Shown one piece after another: positions 7,963-15,145 of a stretch of DNA of 27,474 bases. A program made the position numbers and the translations under genes. Under the pieces are notes generated by a model. That model was not told the origin of the DNA. It saw only the letters and a program-made list of their open reading frames with translations, and ran no database searches. How positions within the stretch are numbered: position 1 is the first letter of the stretch; the number at the start of each line of letters is the position of its first letter. This stretch comes from Faecalimonas sp. (lineage in GTDB: Bacteria > Bacillota_A > Clostridia > Lachnospirales > Lachnospiraceae): positions 1 through 27,474 of the forward strand of contig JAPFCT010000116.1 of NCBI GenBank assembly GCA_026169575.1, given 5' to 3'.

Positions 7963-8114
7963 TGGGAAAGGAGAAACAGATTTGCGGATGGAAAGAATGG
8001 CAGCTCTGATGTAATGTTTGGAGGAGGATCGGGAGAAATGTAAAAACTGGCAGCCGGAATGGAAAGTTTTGCAAGCAGATAGAGAAATGCGGGGAGCGCA
8101 TATGGAGTGAGATA

Positions 8115-8123
8115 TGCTATAAT
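8115..8123 (+). promoter_or_regulatory. Extended -10 promoter of the two-component operon
   Basis: TGCTATAAT is a perfect extended -10 element 47 bases before the response-regulator start. No convincing -35 box is present at 8095-8100. Confidence 0.55.
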
Positions 8124-8170
8124 GATCAGAAGAGAAAAACAATCTGGATGACAGCAGGGAGGTAGAGACA

Positions 8171-8890
8171 GTGTTAAGAATCGGAATCTGTGATGATGAA
8201 AGTTGTGCGAGGGATGCGCTGCGGTTTGCGCTTGAGAAATTGTTGAAGGAAGGGCAGGAGGAGATCGTCTATGAGTTTTCCGGAGGAGAGACGGCGGTCA
8301 GCTGGCTGAAGAAGCATCCGGGCGAGATCGACCTTCTGTTTCTGGATGTGGAAATGAAGGGGATCAGCGGGATCCAGGCAGCAGAACAGATCCGCAGGTT
8401 TGATACGAGACTGCAGATTGTGTTCGTGACCGGATATCGGGATTTTGTGTTTGAAGGGTACCGGGTGCAGGCGGTTGATTATCTTGTAAAGCCGGTGGAG
8501 GCGGCCCGTCTCTCAGACGTTCTTGTCCGGGTGCGCAGGCAGCTGGAGCAGGCGGGAGAGAAGCAGTTTGTTTTTCAGAATGCAGATGGCGTGTACAGAC
8601 TCTATCTGGATGAAATCCGGTATTTTTACAGCGAGAAGCGAAAAGTGGTGGCGGTGACAAAGGAGCGGACATTGTCCTTTTATGCGAAGCTTGATGAAGT
8701 GGAAAAACGGGTTGGACGGTCTTTTGTGCGGATCCACCAGCGCTATCTCGTCAATGCAGATGCAGTGACATATATCGGGGCATCTTCCGTGCGCATCGGG
8801 GAGGAGGAGCTCCCGGTCAGTCGCGCGATGAAGCAGGATGCAGTAGCGGCATTTGCAAAAGCTATGATCGGCGGTGATCTTTCATGGTAG
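8171..8890 (+). CDS. LytTR family response regulator
   Basis: A 239-residue regulator. Residues 1-120 are a receiver domain with the acidic pair in ICDDE, the phosphoacceptor Asp59 in LLFLDVEM, Thr in FVTGY and Lys in YLVKPV. Residues about 130-235 are a LytTR DNA-binding domain (YLDEIRYFYSEKRKV, then FVRIHQRYLVNADAV). The start is GTG 8171, with GGGAGG at 8157-8162 and an 8-base spacing. It overlaps the kinase gene by 7 bases, and the divergent ABC exporter is the likely target. LytTR proteins bind pairs of short direct repeats; no clear pair was identified here. Confidence 0.93.
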   Translation: MLRIGICDDESCARDALRFALEKLLKEGQEEIVYEFSGGETAVSWLKKHPGEIDLLFLDVEMKGISGIQAAEQIRRFDTRLQIVFVTGYRDFVFEGYRVQAVDYLVKPVEAARLSDVLVRVRRQLEQAGEKQFVFQNADGVYRLYLDEIRYFYSEKRKVVAVTKERTLSFYAKLDEVEKRVGRSFVRIHQRYLVNADAVTYIGASSVRIGEEELPVSRAMKQDAVAAFAKAMIGGDLSW

Positions 8891-10197
8891 AAAAGGGGAT
8901 GCTTTTTCTTTCGGAACATTTCAGAGTATTTGAGATGCTATGTTCTGTCTTTATGGCTTTTGTAGTGAGCTTTATGATTGATCGTTTCTTTGTAGTGCGA
9001 AGACAATGGTACTGGAAAGCGCTGCTCTTTTGCGGCAGCTGGCTGTTAAGCTCCATACCGCTTTTTATCGGGGATCTTGTCAATCTGCCGCCGACGATAC
9101 TTGTATTTGTGGCGGGGATCTTGGTGAGTTGTGAAGGAAATCTGCTGAAAAAGTTGTCGATTTCTTTTATGATCATCAGCCTTGCATCCTCGTTCAGTGT
9201 GCTGACAGATAATTATCTGATGGTAACGATGATAACTGACGACGAGCTCTGGCCTGACAGGGGAAGAGTTTTCTATCTGTTTGTAAAGCTGTTTTTTTAT
9301 CTGCTGATTTATTTTAGCGTAAAGAAATTTGTTCCAAAGAAATCCTATGAATTATCAAATGGACTCTGGAGTCTTTTGGGACTGCTTACTATGACTCCTT
9401 TTTGTACGGTTTTATCCGTTGTGCTGTTTCAGCAATATAGCAATGACATTCTTCGGGCAAATGCAGCGTTTAATAAAACGGTGCTCTGTCTTTGCCTTCT
9501 CTCTTTTGTCGGGTTGATCTGGGCGGTCGTTGTGCTGTCTCACCAGTATGAACTGGAGCAGCGAAGCCGGCTTCTGGAGATGAACCAGCTTTATTATGAA
9601 TCTCTGGAGCGGCAGCAGCTGGAAGTCAGAAAGCTGCGGCACGATATGGCAAATCATCTTCAGACGCTGGCAGGGCTTTCTGGGGAAGAGCACAGGACAT
9701 ATCTTGACCGCCTTTTGGAGCAGCCGGGAATCAGGCGGAACGTGCAGTATTGCGCGAATCCGGTGATCAATGCCGTGCTGAGCACAAAGAGCGGGAAAAT
9801 GGCGCAGGAGCAGATCGACTTTGAATATCGTCTGCAAGTGCCGACCAGAATGGACATGGATTCGGTGGATCTTTCTGTATTATTTGCAAACAGCATTGAC
9901 AATGCGATCGAGGCATGTGAGAAACTGCCGGTGCAGAGAAGAAAGATCGCGCTGCAGGCAAAGAATGAGAAAGGACTGTTCGTGCTGAAAATAGAAAATA
10001 CGACAGACCAGGAAGAAAAGATGCCGGAAAAGAATGCGTCAGGCTTTCTTCCGCAGACAACGAAGAAGGATCAGAAGCTGCATGGATATGGTCTGAAGAG
10101 TATTCAGGAAATTGTACAGAGATATGAGGGAAGCATGGAGATCACAAAAGAAGACGGGCGGTTTGTATTGTTTTTATATATTCCGGTGATCGCATGA
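8884..10197 (+). CDS. GHKL sensor histidine kinase (AgrC-like)
   Basis: A 437-residue kinase with about six membrane helices in residues 15-220, a linker, and a cytoplasmic kinase. His253 in LRHDMANHLQ is the phosphorylation site. The ATP-binding domain has the N box ANSIDNAIEAC (about 335-345) and a glycine box HGYGLKSIQEI (about 400-410). This class pairs with LytTR regulators and often senses peptides at the membrane. There is no separate sensor domain, so the signal is probably read by the membrane part or through the neighbouring ABC transporter, as with Bce-type modules. Overlap with the regulator gene supports co-translation. Confidence 0.93.
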   Translation: MVEKGMLFLSEHFRVFEMLCSVFMAFVVSFMIDRFFVVRRQWYWKALLFCGSWLLSSIPLFIGDLVNLPPTILVFVAGILVSCEGNLLKKLSISFMIISLASSFSVLTDNYLMVTMITDDELWPDRGRVFYLFVKLFFYLLIYFSVKKFVPKKSYELSNGLWSLLGLLTMTPFCTVLSVVLFQQYSNDILRANAAFNKTVLCLCLLSFVGLIWAVVVLSHQYELEQRSRLLEMNQLYYESLERQQLEVRKLRHDMANHLQTLAGLSGEEHRTYLDRLLEQPGIRRNVQYCANPVINAVLSTKSGKMAQEQIDFEYRLQVPTRMDMDSVDLSVLFANSIDNAIEACEKLPVQRRKIALQAKNEKGLFVLKIENTTDQEEKMPEKNASGFLPQTTKKDQKLHGYGLKSIQEIVQRYEGSMEITKEDGRFVLFLYIPVIA

Positions 10198-10244
10198 TAC
10201 TCCTGATGTGATCTGAAAGAATGTGTGCGTAAAAGAATGACCGG

Positions 10245-10273
10245 TCGACTTATCCCCTTTTCTGTGGTATGAT
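10245..10273 (+). promoter_or_regulatory. Promoter of the GTPase-nuclease gene
   Basis: TCGACT (10245-10250) and TATGAT (10268-10273) with a 17-base spacer and an upstream TG (extended -10). The implied leader is about 30 bases, so there is no room for the long attenuator leader known for tet(M). Confidence 0.55.
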
Positions 10274-10310
10274 ACACATTGTATTATCAATCATAGAAAG
10301 GGGTATTTTC

Positions 10311-13046
10311 ATGGAAAATACGTCTGGGGACAGAGAAAAAAACAGGACGAAAAAGTCGTCAAAACATATATGTGCCGGTCTGCTGGCCCATGTAGATGCA
10401 GGCAAGACAACGTTGTCGGAAAGCATGCTTTATCTGAGCGGAAGGATCCGGCAGCAGGGAAGAGTGGACCATGGGAATGCCTATCTGGACACTTATGAGC
10501 TGGAACGTGCACGGGGGATCACGATCTTTTCTAAGCAGGCAGAACTTACATTCGGCGGACTTCAGATCACACTGCTGGACACGCCGGGACATGTGGATTT
10601 CTCGGCGGAAATGGAGCGGACACTCCGGGTGCTCGATTATGCGATTCTTGTGATCAATGGGGCGGACGGTGTGCAGGGACATACGGAGACGCTGTGGAAG
10701 CTTTTGAAACAGTACCGGATCCCGGTCTTTTTGTTCATCAATAAAATGGATCAGAATGGTACAGATGCAGAGAAGCTGATGAAGGAACTGCGCGTGAAGC
10801 TTTCCGGAAACTGTATCCGGTTTGGGGAGGAAGATTCGGAGGAATTTCTGGAAAATGTGGCGATGACAGAGGAGAAGGTGCTGGAAACTTATCTGGAAAG
10901 TGGTGCGATCGATTGCAGTGAGATTTCCAGACTGATCCGGGAGCGGAAAGTATTTCCATGTTATTTCGGGTCTGCGCTAAAAAATATTGGGGTGGAGGAA
11001 TTGCTTGCCGGACTGGAATACTATACCGAAGAGCGGTCCTGCCCGGATATATTTGGCGCAAAAGTTTATAAAATAGCGCGGGATTCCCAGGGGAGCCGTC
11101 TGACCTATCTGAAAGTGACCGGGGGCGTATTAAAAGTCCGGGATCTGATCCGATATCAGGATGTGGAAGAGAAAGTCAGCCAGATCCGGATTTACTCCGG
11201 TGAGAAATACGATGCGGTCCAGGAAGTAAGTGCGGGCCGCGTGTGTGCGGTGACCGGACTTACGAAAACGTATCCGGGAGAGGGACTTGGGGCAGAGCCG
11301 CCGTCGGAGGGACCGGTGCTGACTCCGGTTTTAAATTATCAGCTGATCCTTCCGGAAGGATGTGATACGCACGGAATGCTGCTGAAGCTTCGCCAGCTTG
11401 AGGAAGAAGACCCGGAACTGCATATCGTGTGGAACGAGGAACTTGGGGAGATCCACGCGCAGCTGATGGGGGAAGTACAGACGGAGATCCTTCAGAGTAT
11501 GATCCGGGAGCGGTTTCAGACGGAGGTTTCCTTCGGGGCAGGCAATATCGTATATAAGGAGACGATCAAACGCCCGGTGGAAGGTGTCGGACATTTTGAA
11601 CCGCTGCGGCACTATGCGGAAGTGCATCTGCTTTTGGAGCCGGGAGAGCCTGGAAGCGGACTGGTATTTGCGGCAGACTGCAGTGAGGATGTGCTTGACC
11701 GGAACTGGCAGCGGCTGATTCTGACGCATCTGGCGGAGAAAGAGCACAGAGGCGTGCTGACCGGATCTGCGATCACGGATATGAAGATCACGCTCGTTGC
11801 AGGGCGGGCGCATCTGAAACATACAGAAGGAGGAGATTTCCGGCAGGCGACTTACCGTGCCATCCGTCAGGGGTTAAAATCGACGGAGAGCGTGCTTTTG
11901 GAACCGTACTATGAATTTCGGATGGAGATCCCGTCAGAATTTGTCGGAAGGGCGCTGACCGATATCCAGAGAATGTCAGGAGAGTTTCAGCCGCCGGATA
12001 CAGAGGGCGATTTTTCGGTGATCACCGGGAGCGCTCCGGTGTCTGAGATGCGGGATTATCAGCTGGAAGTGACAAGCTACACGAAAGGAAGAGGAAGGCT
12101 GTTCTGTACTTTGAAGGGATATGAACCTTGTCACAATGCGGAGGAAGTGACAGAGCAGATCGGTTATGATTCCGAGCGGGATCTGGACAATCCGACCGGA
12201 TCGGTTTTCTGTGCACATGGCGCCGGATTTAATGTCAGCTGGGAGCAGGTACCGGAATATATGCATTTGGAGTATGCATGGAAACCTGAGTCAGAGGAAG
12301 AACAATCGGCAGATGCGGAGAAAAAAGAGCAGAGAGATCAGCAGGGAGTAAGACCCGGAAATCGCTTTGCAGGAAGCGCCGAAGAGGAGAAAGAGCTGGA
12401 GGAGATTTTTCTTCGCACCTATGGAAAAATTGAGCGGAGACGCCCGGTTGCCGAGCGGAGAGTAGAGAGTCCGGAGGAGCGGAAAAAACGAATCCGGAAA
12501 GAGCAGCTGGAAGAATATCTGCTTGTGGATGGCTACAATGTGATTTTTGCATGGGAGGATCTGAAAGAACTCGCTAAAGTCAATATCGAAGGGGCGAGGA
12601 ATAAACTGATGGATGTACTGTGCAACTATCAGGGATTTAAGAAATGCAATCTGATTCTTGTGTTTGATGCGTACAAGGTACAAGGGCAGGAATTAGGAGT
12701 TCAGAAATACCATAACATTCATGTGGTGTATACGAAAGAAGCGGAGACCGCAGATCAGTATATTGAAAAAGTTGTCCATGAAATCGGAAGAAAATACCAT
12801 GTGACCGTTGCCACCTCGGATAATGTTGAGCAGGTTGTAACACTGGGACAAGGCGGGAAGCTGCTGTCAGCCCGGGAGCTGCGGAAAGAGGTGGAAGAAG
12901 TGCAGCGCCAGATAAGGGAGGAGTACCTGAATCGTCCGCAGAAAGGGAAAAACTATCTATTTGATTACCTCGATGAAGAGATTTCGGGTCGGATGGAAGA
13001 GGTCCGACTTGGGAAAAAAGAGGTAAAGGATGTCTGGGGAGAGTGA
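10311..13046 (+). CDS. Tet(M)-like translational GTPase fused to a YacP/Rae1 NYN nuclease domain
   Basis: A 911-residue protein. Residues about 18-160 are the G domain with AHVDAGKT (26-33), RGIT (68-71), DTPGH (90-94) and NKMD (144-147). EF-G/Tet-like domains II-V follow to about 660. A charged linker (about 665-733) leads to a complete NYN/YacP domain (735 to about 880): LLVDGYNVIFAW with Asp740, LVFDAYKV, TKEAETADQYIEK and ATSDNVEQ. Known family facts: ribosome-protection GTPases bind the A site, and B. subtilis Rae1 (YacP) cuts mRNA in the ribosome. Domain IV aligned to the Tet(M) SPV loop reads AHLKHTEGG (500-508), so tetracycline rescue is doubtful. ATG 10311 has AAAGGGG upstream; the frame from 10269 starts within the -10 box. 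The gene overlaps the next one's spacing region. The nuclease fusion reads directly through with no frameshift. Confidence 0.88.
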   Translation: MENTSGDREKNRTKKSSKHICAGLLAHVDAGKTTLSESMLYLSGRIRQQGRVDHGNAYLDTYELERARGITIFSKQAELTFGGLQITLLDTPGHVDFSAEMERTLRVLDYAILVINGADGVQGHTETLWKLLKQYRIPVFLFINKMDQNGTDAEKLMKELRVKLSGNCIRFGEEDSEEFLENVAMTEEKVLETYLESGAIDCSEISRLIRERKVFPCYFGSALKNIGVEELLAGLEYYTEERSCPDIFGAKVYKIARDSQGSRLTYLKVTGGVLKVRDLIRYQDVEEKVSQIRIYSGEKYDAVQEVSAGRVCAVTGLTKTYPGEGLGAEPPSEGPVLTPVLNYQLILPEGCDTHGMLLKLRQLEEEDPELHIVWNEELGEIHAQLMGEVQTEILQSMIRERFQTEVSFGAGNIVYKETIKRPVEGVGHFEPLRHYAEVHLLLEPGEPGSGLVFAADCSEDVLDRNWQRLILTHLAEKEHRGVLTGSAITDMKITLVAGRAHLKHTEGGDFRQATYRAIRQGLKSTESVLLEPYYEFRMEIPSEFVGRALTDIQRMSGEFQPPDTEGDFSVITGSAPVSEMRDYQLEVTSYTKGRGRLFCTLKGYEPCHNAEEVTEQIGYDSERDLDNPTGSVFCAHGAGFNVSWEQVPEYMHLEYAWKPESEEEQSADAEKKEQRDQQGVRPGNRFAGSAEEEKELEEIFLRTYGKIERRRPVAERRVESPEERKKRIRKEQLEEYLLVDGYNVIFAWEDLKELAKVNIEGARNKLMDVLCNYQGFKKCNLILVFDAYKVQGQELGVQKYHNIHVVYTKEAETADQYIEKVVHEIGRKYHVTVATSDNVEQVVTLGQGGKLLSARELRKEVEEVQRQIREEYLNRPQKGKNYLFDYLDEEISGRMEEVRLGKKEVKDVWGE

Positions 13047-13048
13047 AG

Positions 13049-13558
13049 ATGGAGATAGAATTACGACATTTGAGCGAAAAAGATAAGAAAGAGATCTGCG
13101 GCTGGAAATATGATGGAAAATATGCGATGTATAATCTTCCTGATTATGAAGAGATGAGAAAAGAGAAGCGTGGGTTTCTCAATCCTGAGAAGGAAGAGGA
13201 ATATTGCGGGGCATGGGAAGATGGAGAATTGGTCGGATTTGTCCATCGATGTCCCGGGACTCAGAAGATCTCGATAGGACTTGGTGTGCGCCCGGAGTTT
13301 TGCGGAAAGAATTATGGGACAAGGATATTAAAGTTGGTTTGTGAAGATGCTGAAAAATGGTATCCGGGTAGGATGCTTTGCCTGCATGTCAGAAGTTGGA
13401 ATCAAAGAGCAATTAAATGTTATCAAAATGCAGGATTTCATATAGAAGGGACGGAATTTGAGATGACCACACCTGCAGGGAGAGGGATGTTTTATCAAAT
13501 GTGTTGTAAAATCCCTTGTTTTCGTTACGGGCAGTGTCAAGAAAATAAAATGATATAG
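13049..13558 (+). CDS. GNAT family N-acetyltransferase
   Basis: A 169-residue acetyltransferase. The acetyl-CoA-binding motif is IGLGVRPEFCGKNYGTRIL at mid-protein, followed by LHVRSWNQRAIKCYQNAGF, the usual GNAT end motif (N..A..CY...GF). The acceptor could be a protein N-terminus, a small amine or an antibiotic, and the sequence does not decide. ATG 13049 is preferred over GTG 13043 because GGGGAGA (13036-13042) then has a workable 6-base spacing. The start lies 2 bases past the stop of the GTPase-nuclease gene, so the two are probably translationally coupled. The gene ends before a strong terminator. Confidence 0.9.
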   Translation: MEIELRHLSEKDKKEICGWKYDGKYAMYNLPDYEEMRKEKRGFLNPEKEEEYCGAWEDGELVGFVHRCPGTQKISIGLGVRPEFCGKNYGTRILKLVCEDAEKWYPGRMLCLHVRSWNQRAIKCYQNAGFHIEGTEFEMTTPAGRGMFYQMCCKIPCFRYGQCQENKMI

Positions 13559-13564
13559 AGATAG

Positions 13565-13632
13565 AAAACACGAAAGTGACGAATGGATGCAAACAAACTT
13601 GCTATCATTCATTCCCGCTTTCGTGTTTTTTA
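13565..13632. terminator. Bidirectional terminator
   Basis: AAAACACGAAAG (13565-13576) pairs exactly with 13618-13629, and an inner GAATGGATG/CATTCATTC pairing extends the stem. On the + side TTTTTTATT follows, and on the minus side the A tract gives TTTTCTAT. It sits between convergent genes and should stop both. Confidence 0.88.
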
Positions 13633-13634
13633 TT

Positions 13635-14039
13635 CTAGAACATTTCTTCAATTGTCTGATAAAGCGACAGATCCTTCACTTCATCAATCGTAAATTCTTT
13701 TGCAAAAGCCAAAATACCTTCCTGAATCTCTTCCCGGCTATAATTGTGCTGTGTCAAAAATCCATCCGTGTACTCGTTGATATGGGAATAGAATGTCAGC
13801 CCCATCAGCAGGTAGTCTTTGTTGTCAGATTCGATATTTGCGTATAACAGATTCTCAGCTTCGTTGATCTTTCCGCCGTCTGCGAGGGCGAGGATCCGCG
13901 CGAAAATATCATCGCATGGGGTGTAAAGCCCGTCAGAAGGAAGTTCATAAATCGTGTCAGACTTTCCGGTAATCAGCTTAATCAGGAAGCTGACGATACT
14001 TTTGATCATTCTCATAATATAATCTTGCTCAAATTCCAT
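13635..14039 (-). CDS. Small helical protein of unknown function (possibly DUF6483)
   Basis: A 134-residue soluble, mostly helical protein starting MEFEQDYIMRMIKSIVSFLIKLI. The middle (IFARILALADGGKINEAENLLYANIE) reads like a TPR-like helix pair. I recall a family (DUF6483) with this N-terminus, but the match is from memory. The frame is open to 14141; AGGAGG just before ATG 14039 (in CAAGGAGGAGCC) sets the start. It lies 102 bases downstream of the membrane protein gene on the same strand. Function unknown. Confidence 0.8.
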   Translation of the reverse strand: MEFEQDYIMRMIKSIVSFLIKLITGKSDTIYELPSDGLYTPCDDIFARILALADGGKINEAENLLYANIESDNKDYLLMGLTFYSHINEYTDGFLTQHNYSREEIQEGILAFAKEFTIDEVKDLSLYQTIEEMF

Positions 14040-14141
14040 AGAGGCTCCTCCTTGTTTCTGAAAACTTTTGTCTATGTGACGCGTTGTTACAGGTGTAAGA
14101 GTGGCTGGCTGCACTTTGCCAGCAGTGTTCTGCAATTTCAA

Positions 14142-14606
14142 TCAGTCAAGCAAATCTGTATCATCTTCATCAAACTGGCCGGCAAGTTTCTTCTGGCGAT
14201 GTTTTGTATAGGTTCCCATTAGAAACAGAACGCTGAACATCAGAAGGAAGATGCCAATGGCAAACAGAGAACAGATGAACAGTACATGTTCGTAGCCGTT
14301 GAATGCGAGACCTGCTCCGAATAAAAAGGTAAAGATCAATGTTCCGATCAGGCTGGCGCTCAGATAAGTTTTTACACATGGTGTAGAGTCATATCCCCAA
14401 AGCCCTTTTTTCGCACAGCCGATCACGATGATCAGACATCCGCTCAGAAATGCAATATTTTCTCCGGCAGTTTCCTTCGGACTTGCTCCGAGGAAAAGGG
14501 ACTGTACGAGAAGCGATATGATCAGTACGGTCCACATGATCCAGAATCCTGTTCGCTCTACTTTCATCAGTTCCAGTTCCTGACGTTCGTCAACAATTTT
14601 CTTCAT
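14142..14606 (-). CDS. Four-helix membrane protein of unknown function (possibly DUF6773)
   Basis: A 154-residue protein with a charged N-terminus (MKKIVDERQELELMKVERTG) and four hydrophobic segments at about 20-42, 48-66, 80-100 and 108-132, then an acidic tail DEDDTDLLD. Genes of this kind commonly sit directly after a small XRE regulator in Firmicutes. Here the start is 2 bases after that regulator's stop, so the two form one operon. The family name is from memory and no biochemical role is known to me. Confidence 0.8.
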   Translation of the reverse strand: MKKIVDERQELELMKVERTGFWIMWTVLIISLLVQSLFLGASPKETAGENIAFLSGCLIIVIGCAKKGLWGYDSTPCVKTYLSASLIGTLIFTFLFGAGLAFNGYEHVLFICSLFAIGIFLLMFSVLFLMGTYTKHRQKKLAGQFDEDDTDLLD

Positions 14607-14608
14607 AG

Positions 14609-14806
14609 TTACTCAACCTCCCAAAATAAATCGTCTAATGTTTTGTCCAGAGCCTTGCAGATCCGGATACATAATTTCAGCGAAGGGTTAAAATCTCCTG
14701 CCTCGATCATGCCGATCGTCTGCCTTGTGACATCAGTCATCTCTGCAAGCTGGACTTGCGAAAGCCCTTTTTCCATGCGAGCAATCTTCAGTTTCATATT
14801 TTTCAT
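14609..14806 (-). CDS. Small XRE-family transcriptional regulator
   Basis: A 65-residue protein that is almost only a Cro/CI-type helix-turn-helix: MKLKIARMEKGLSQVQLAEM, TDVTRQTIGMIEAGDFNPSL, then LCIRICKALDKTLDDLFW. This YozG-like type usually controls its own operon with the adjacent membrane protein. The Shine-Dalgarno candidate GGGAG is about 15 bases upstream of ATG 14806, longer than usual, so the alternative start at the fourth codon remains possible. A good promoter lies at 14882-14910, overlapped by a repeated sequence that may be its operator. Confidence 0.9.
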   Translation of the reverse strand: MKNMKLKIARMEKGLSQVQLAEMTDVTRQTIGMIEAGDFNPSLKLCIRICKALDKTLDDLFWEVE

Positions 14807-14881
14807 ATATGGTTAAGAATCTCCCTTCCAGCCAGTAGATGCAGCGCATGCTGCTGACTTGATTTCTGTCTTCTTGCCTTC

Positions 14882-14910
14882 AGTATATGAGGTATACAAA
14901 AAGATATCAA
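14882..14910 (-). promoter_or_regulatory. Promoter of the XRE/membrane protein operon
   Basis: On the minus strand TTGATA (14905-14910) and TATACT (14882-14887) are separated by exactly 17 bases. Each box matches consensus at five of six positions. Confidence 0.7.
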
Positions 14911-14963
14911 GTATATATTGCATAATTAAAATATATATGACACAAATCAGGTATATATTGCAT
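14907..14963. repeat. Direct repeat at XRE promoter, operator candidate
   Basis: TCAAGTATATATTGCAT (14907-14923) and TCAGGTATATATTGCAT (14947-14963) differ by one base and start 40 bases apart. The first overlaps the -35 box of the minus-strand promoter, a position where a small XRE protein could repress its own operon. Confidence 0.5.
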
Positions 14964-15038
14964 TTGTGTAGTATGATTTACGTACAACAACTAGAGAGCA
15001 ATTCCCTTTCGAAGAGAAAGCAAAGGAATAAAAATGTG

Positions 15039-15105
15039 ATGAAAAAAGAAGACAGAAACATTGTGGAGCAGGTACGAAAAATCTTGCGCTTCTATGTTTC
15101 TGTCT
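15039..15105 (-). terminator. Terminator of the MATE gene
   Basis: AGACAGAAACAT (15050-15061) and ATGTTTCTGTCT (15094-15105) form a perfect 12-base-pair stem. Read on the minus strand it is followed by TCTTTTTTC. It lies 41 bases after the MATE stop codon. Confidence 0.75.
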
Positions 15106-15145
15106 AAGGTGTCCAATATGTAATTTTGTTTGTCTGACTTGTTGC

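Noticed and set aside
7849..8142. N-terminal extension of the ABC ATPase frame
   Set aside because: It would cover the divergent promoters; the conserved ATPase fold and ribosome site begin at 7848.
10311..13046. Calling the GTPase a tetracycline resistance gene
   Set aside because: The SPV loop is not conserved, and the nuclease domain is not part of known tetracycline protection proteins.
14859..15107. Plus-strand frame of 82 residues
   Set aside because: It covers the XRE promoter, the direct repeats and the MATE terminator, and its composition is not protein-like.
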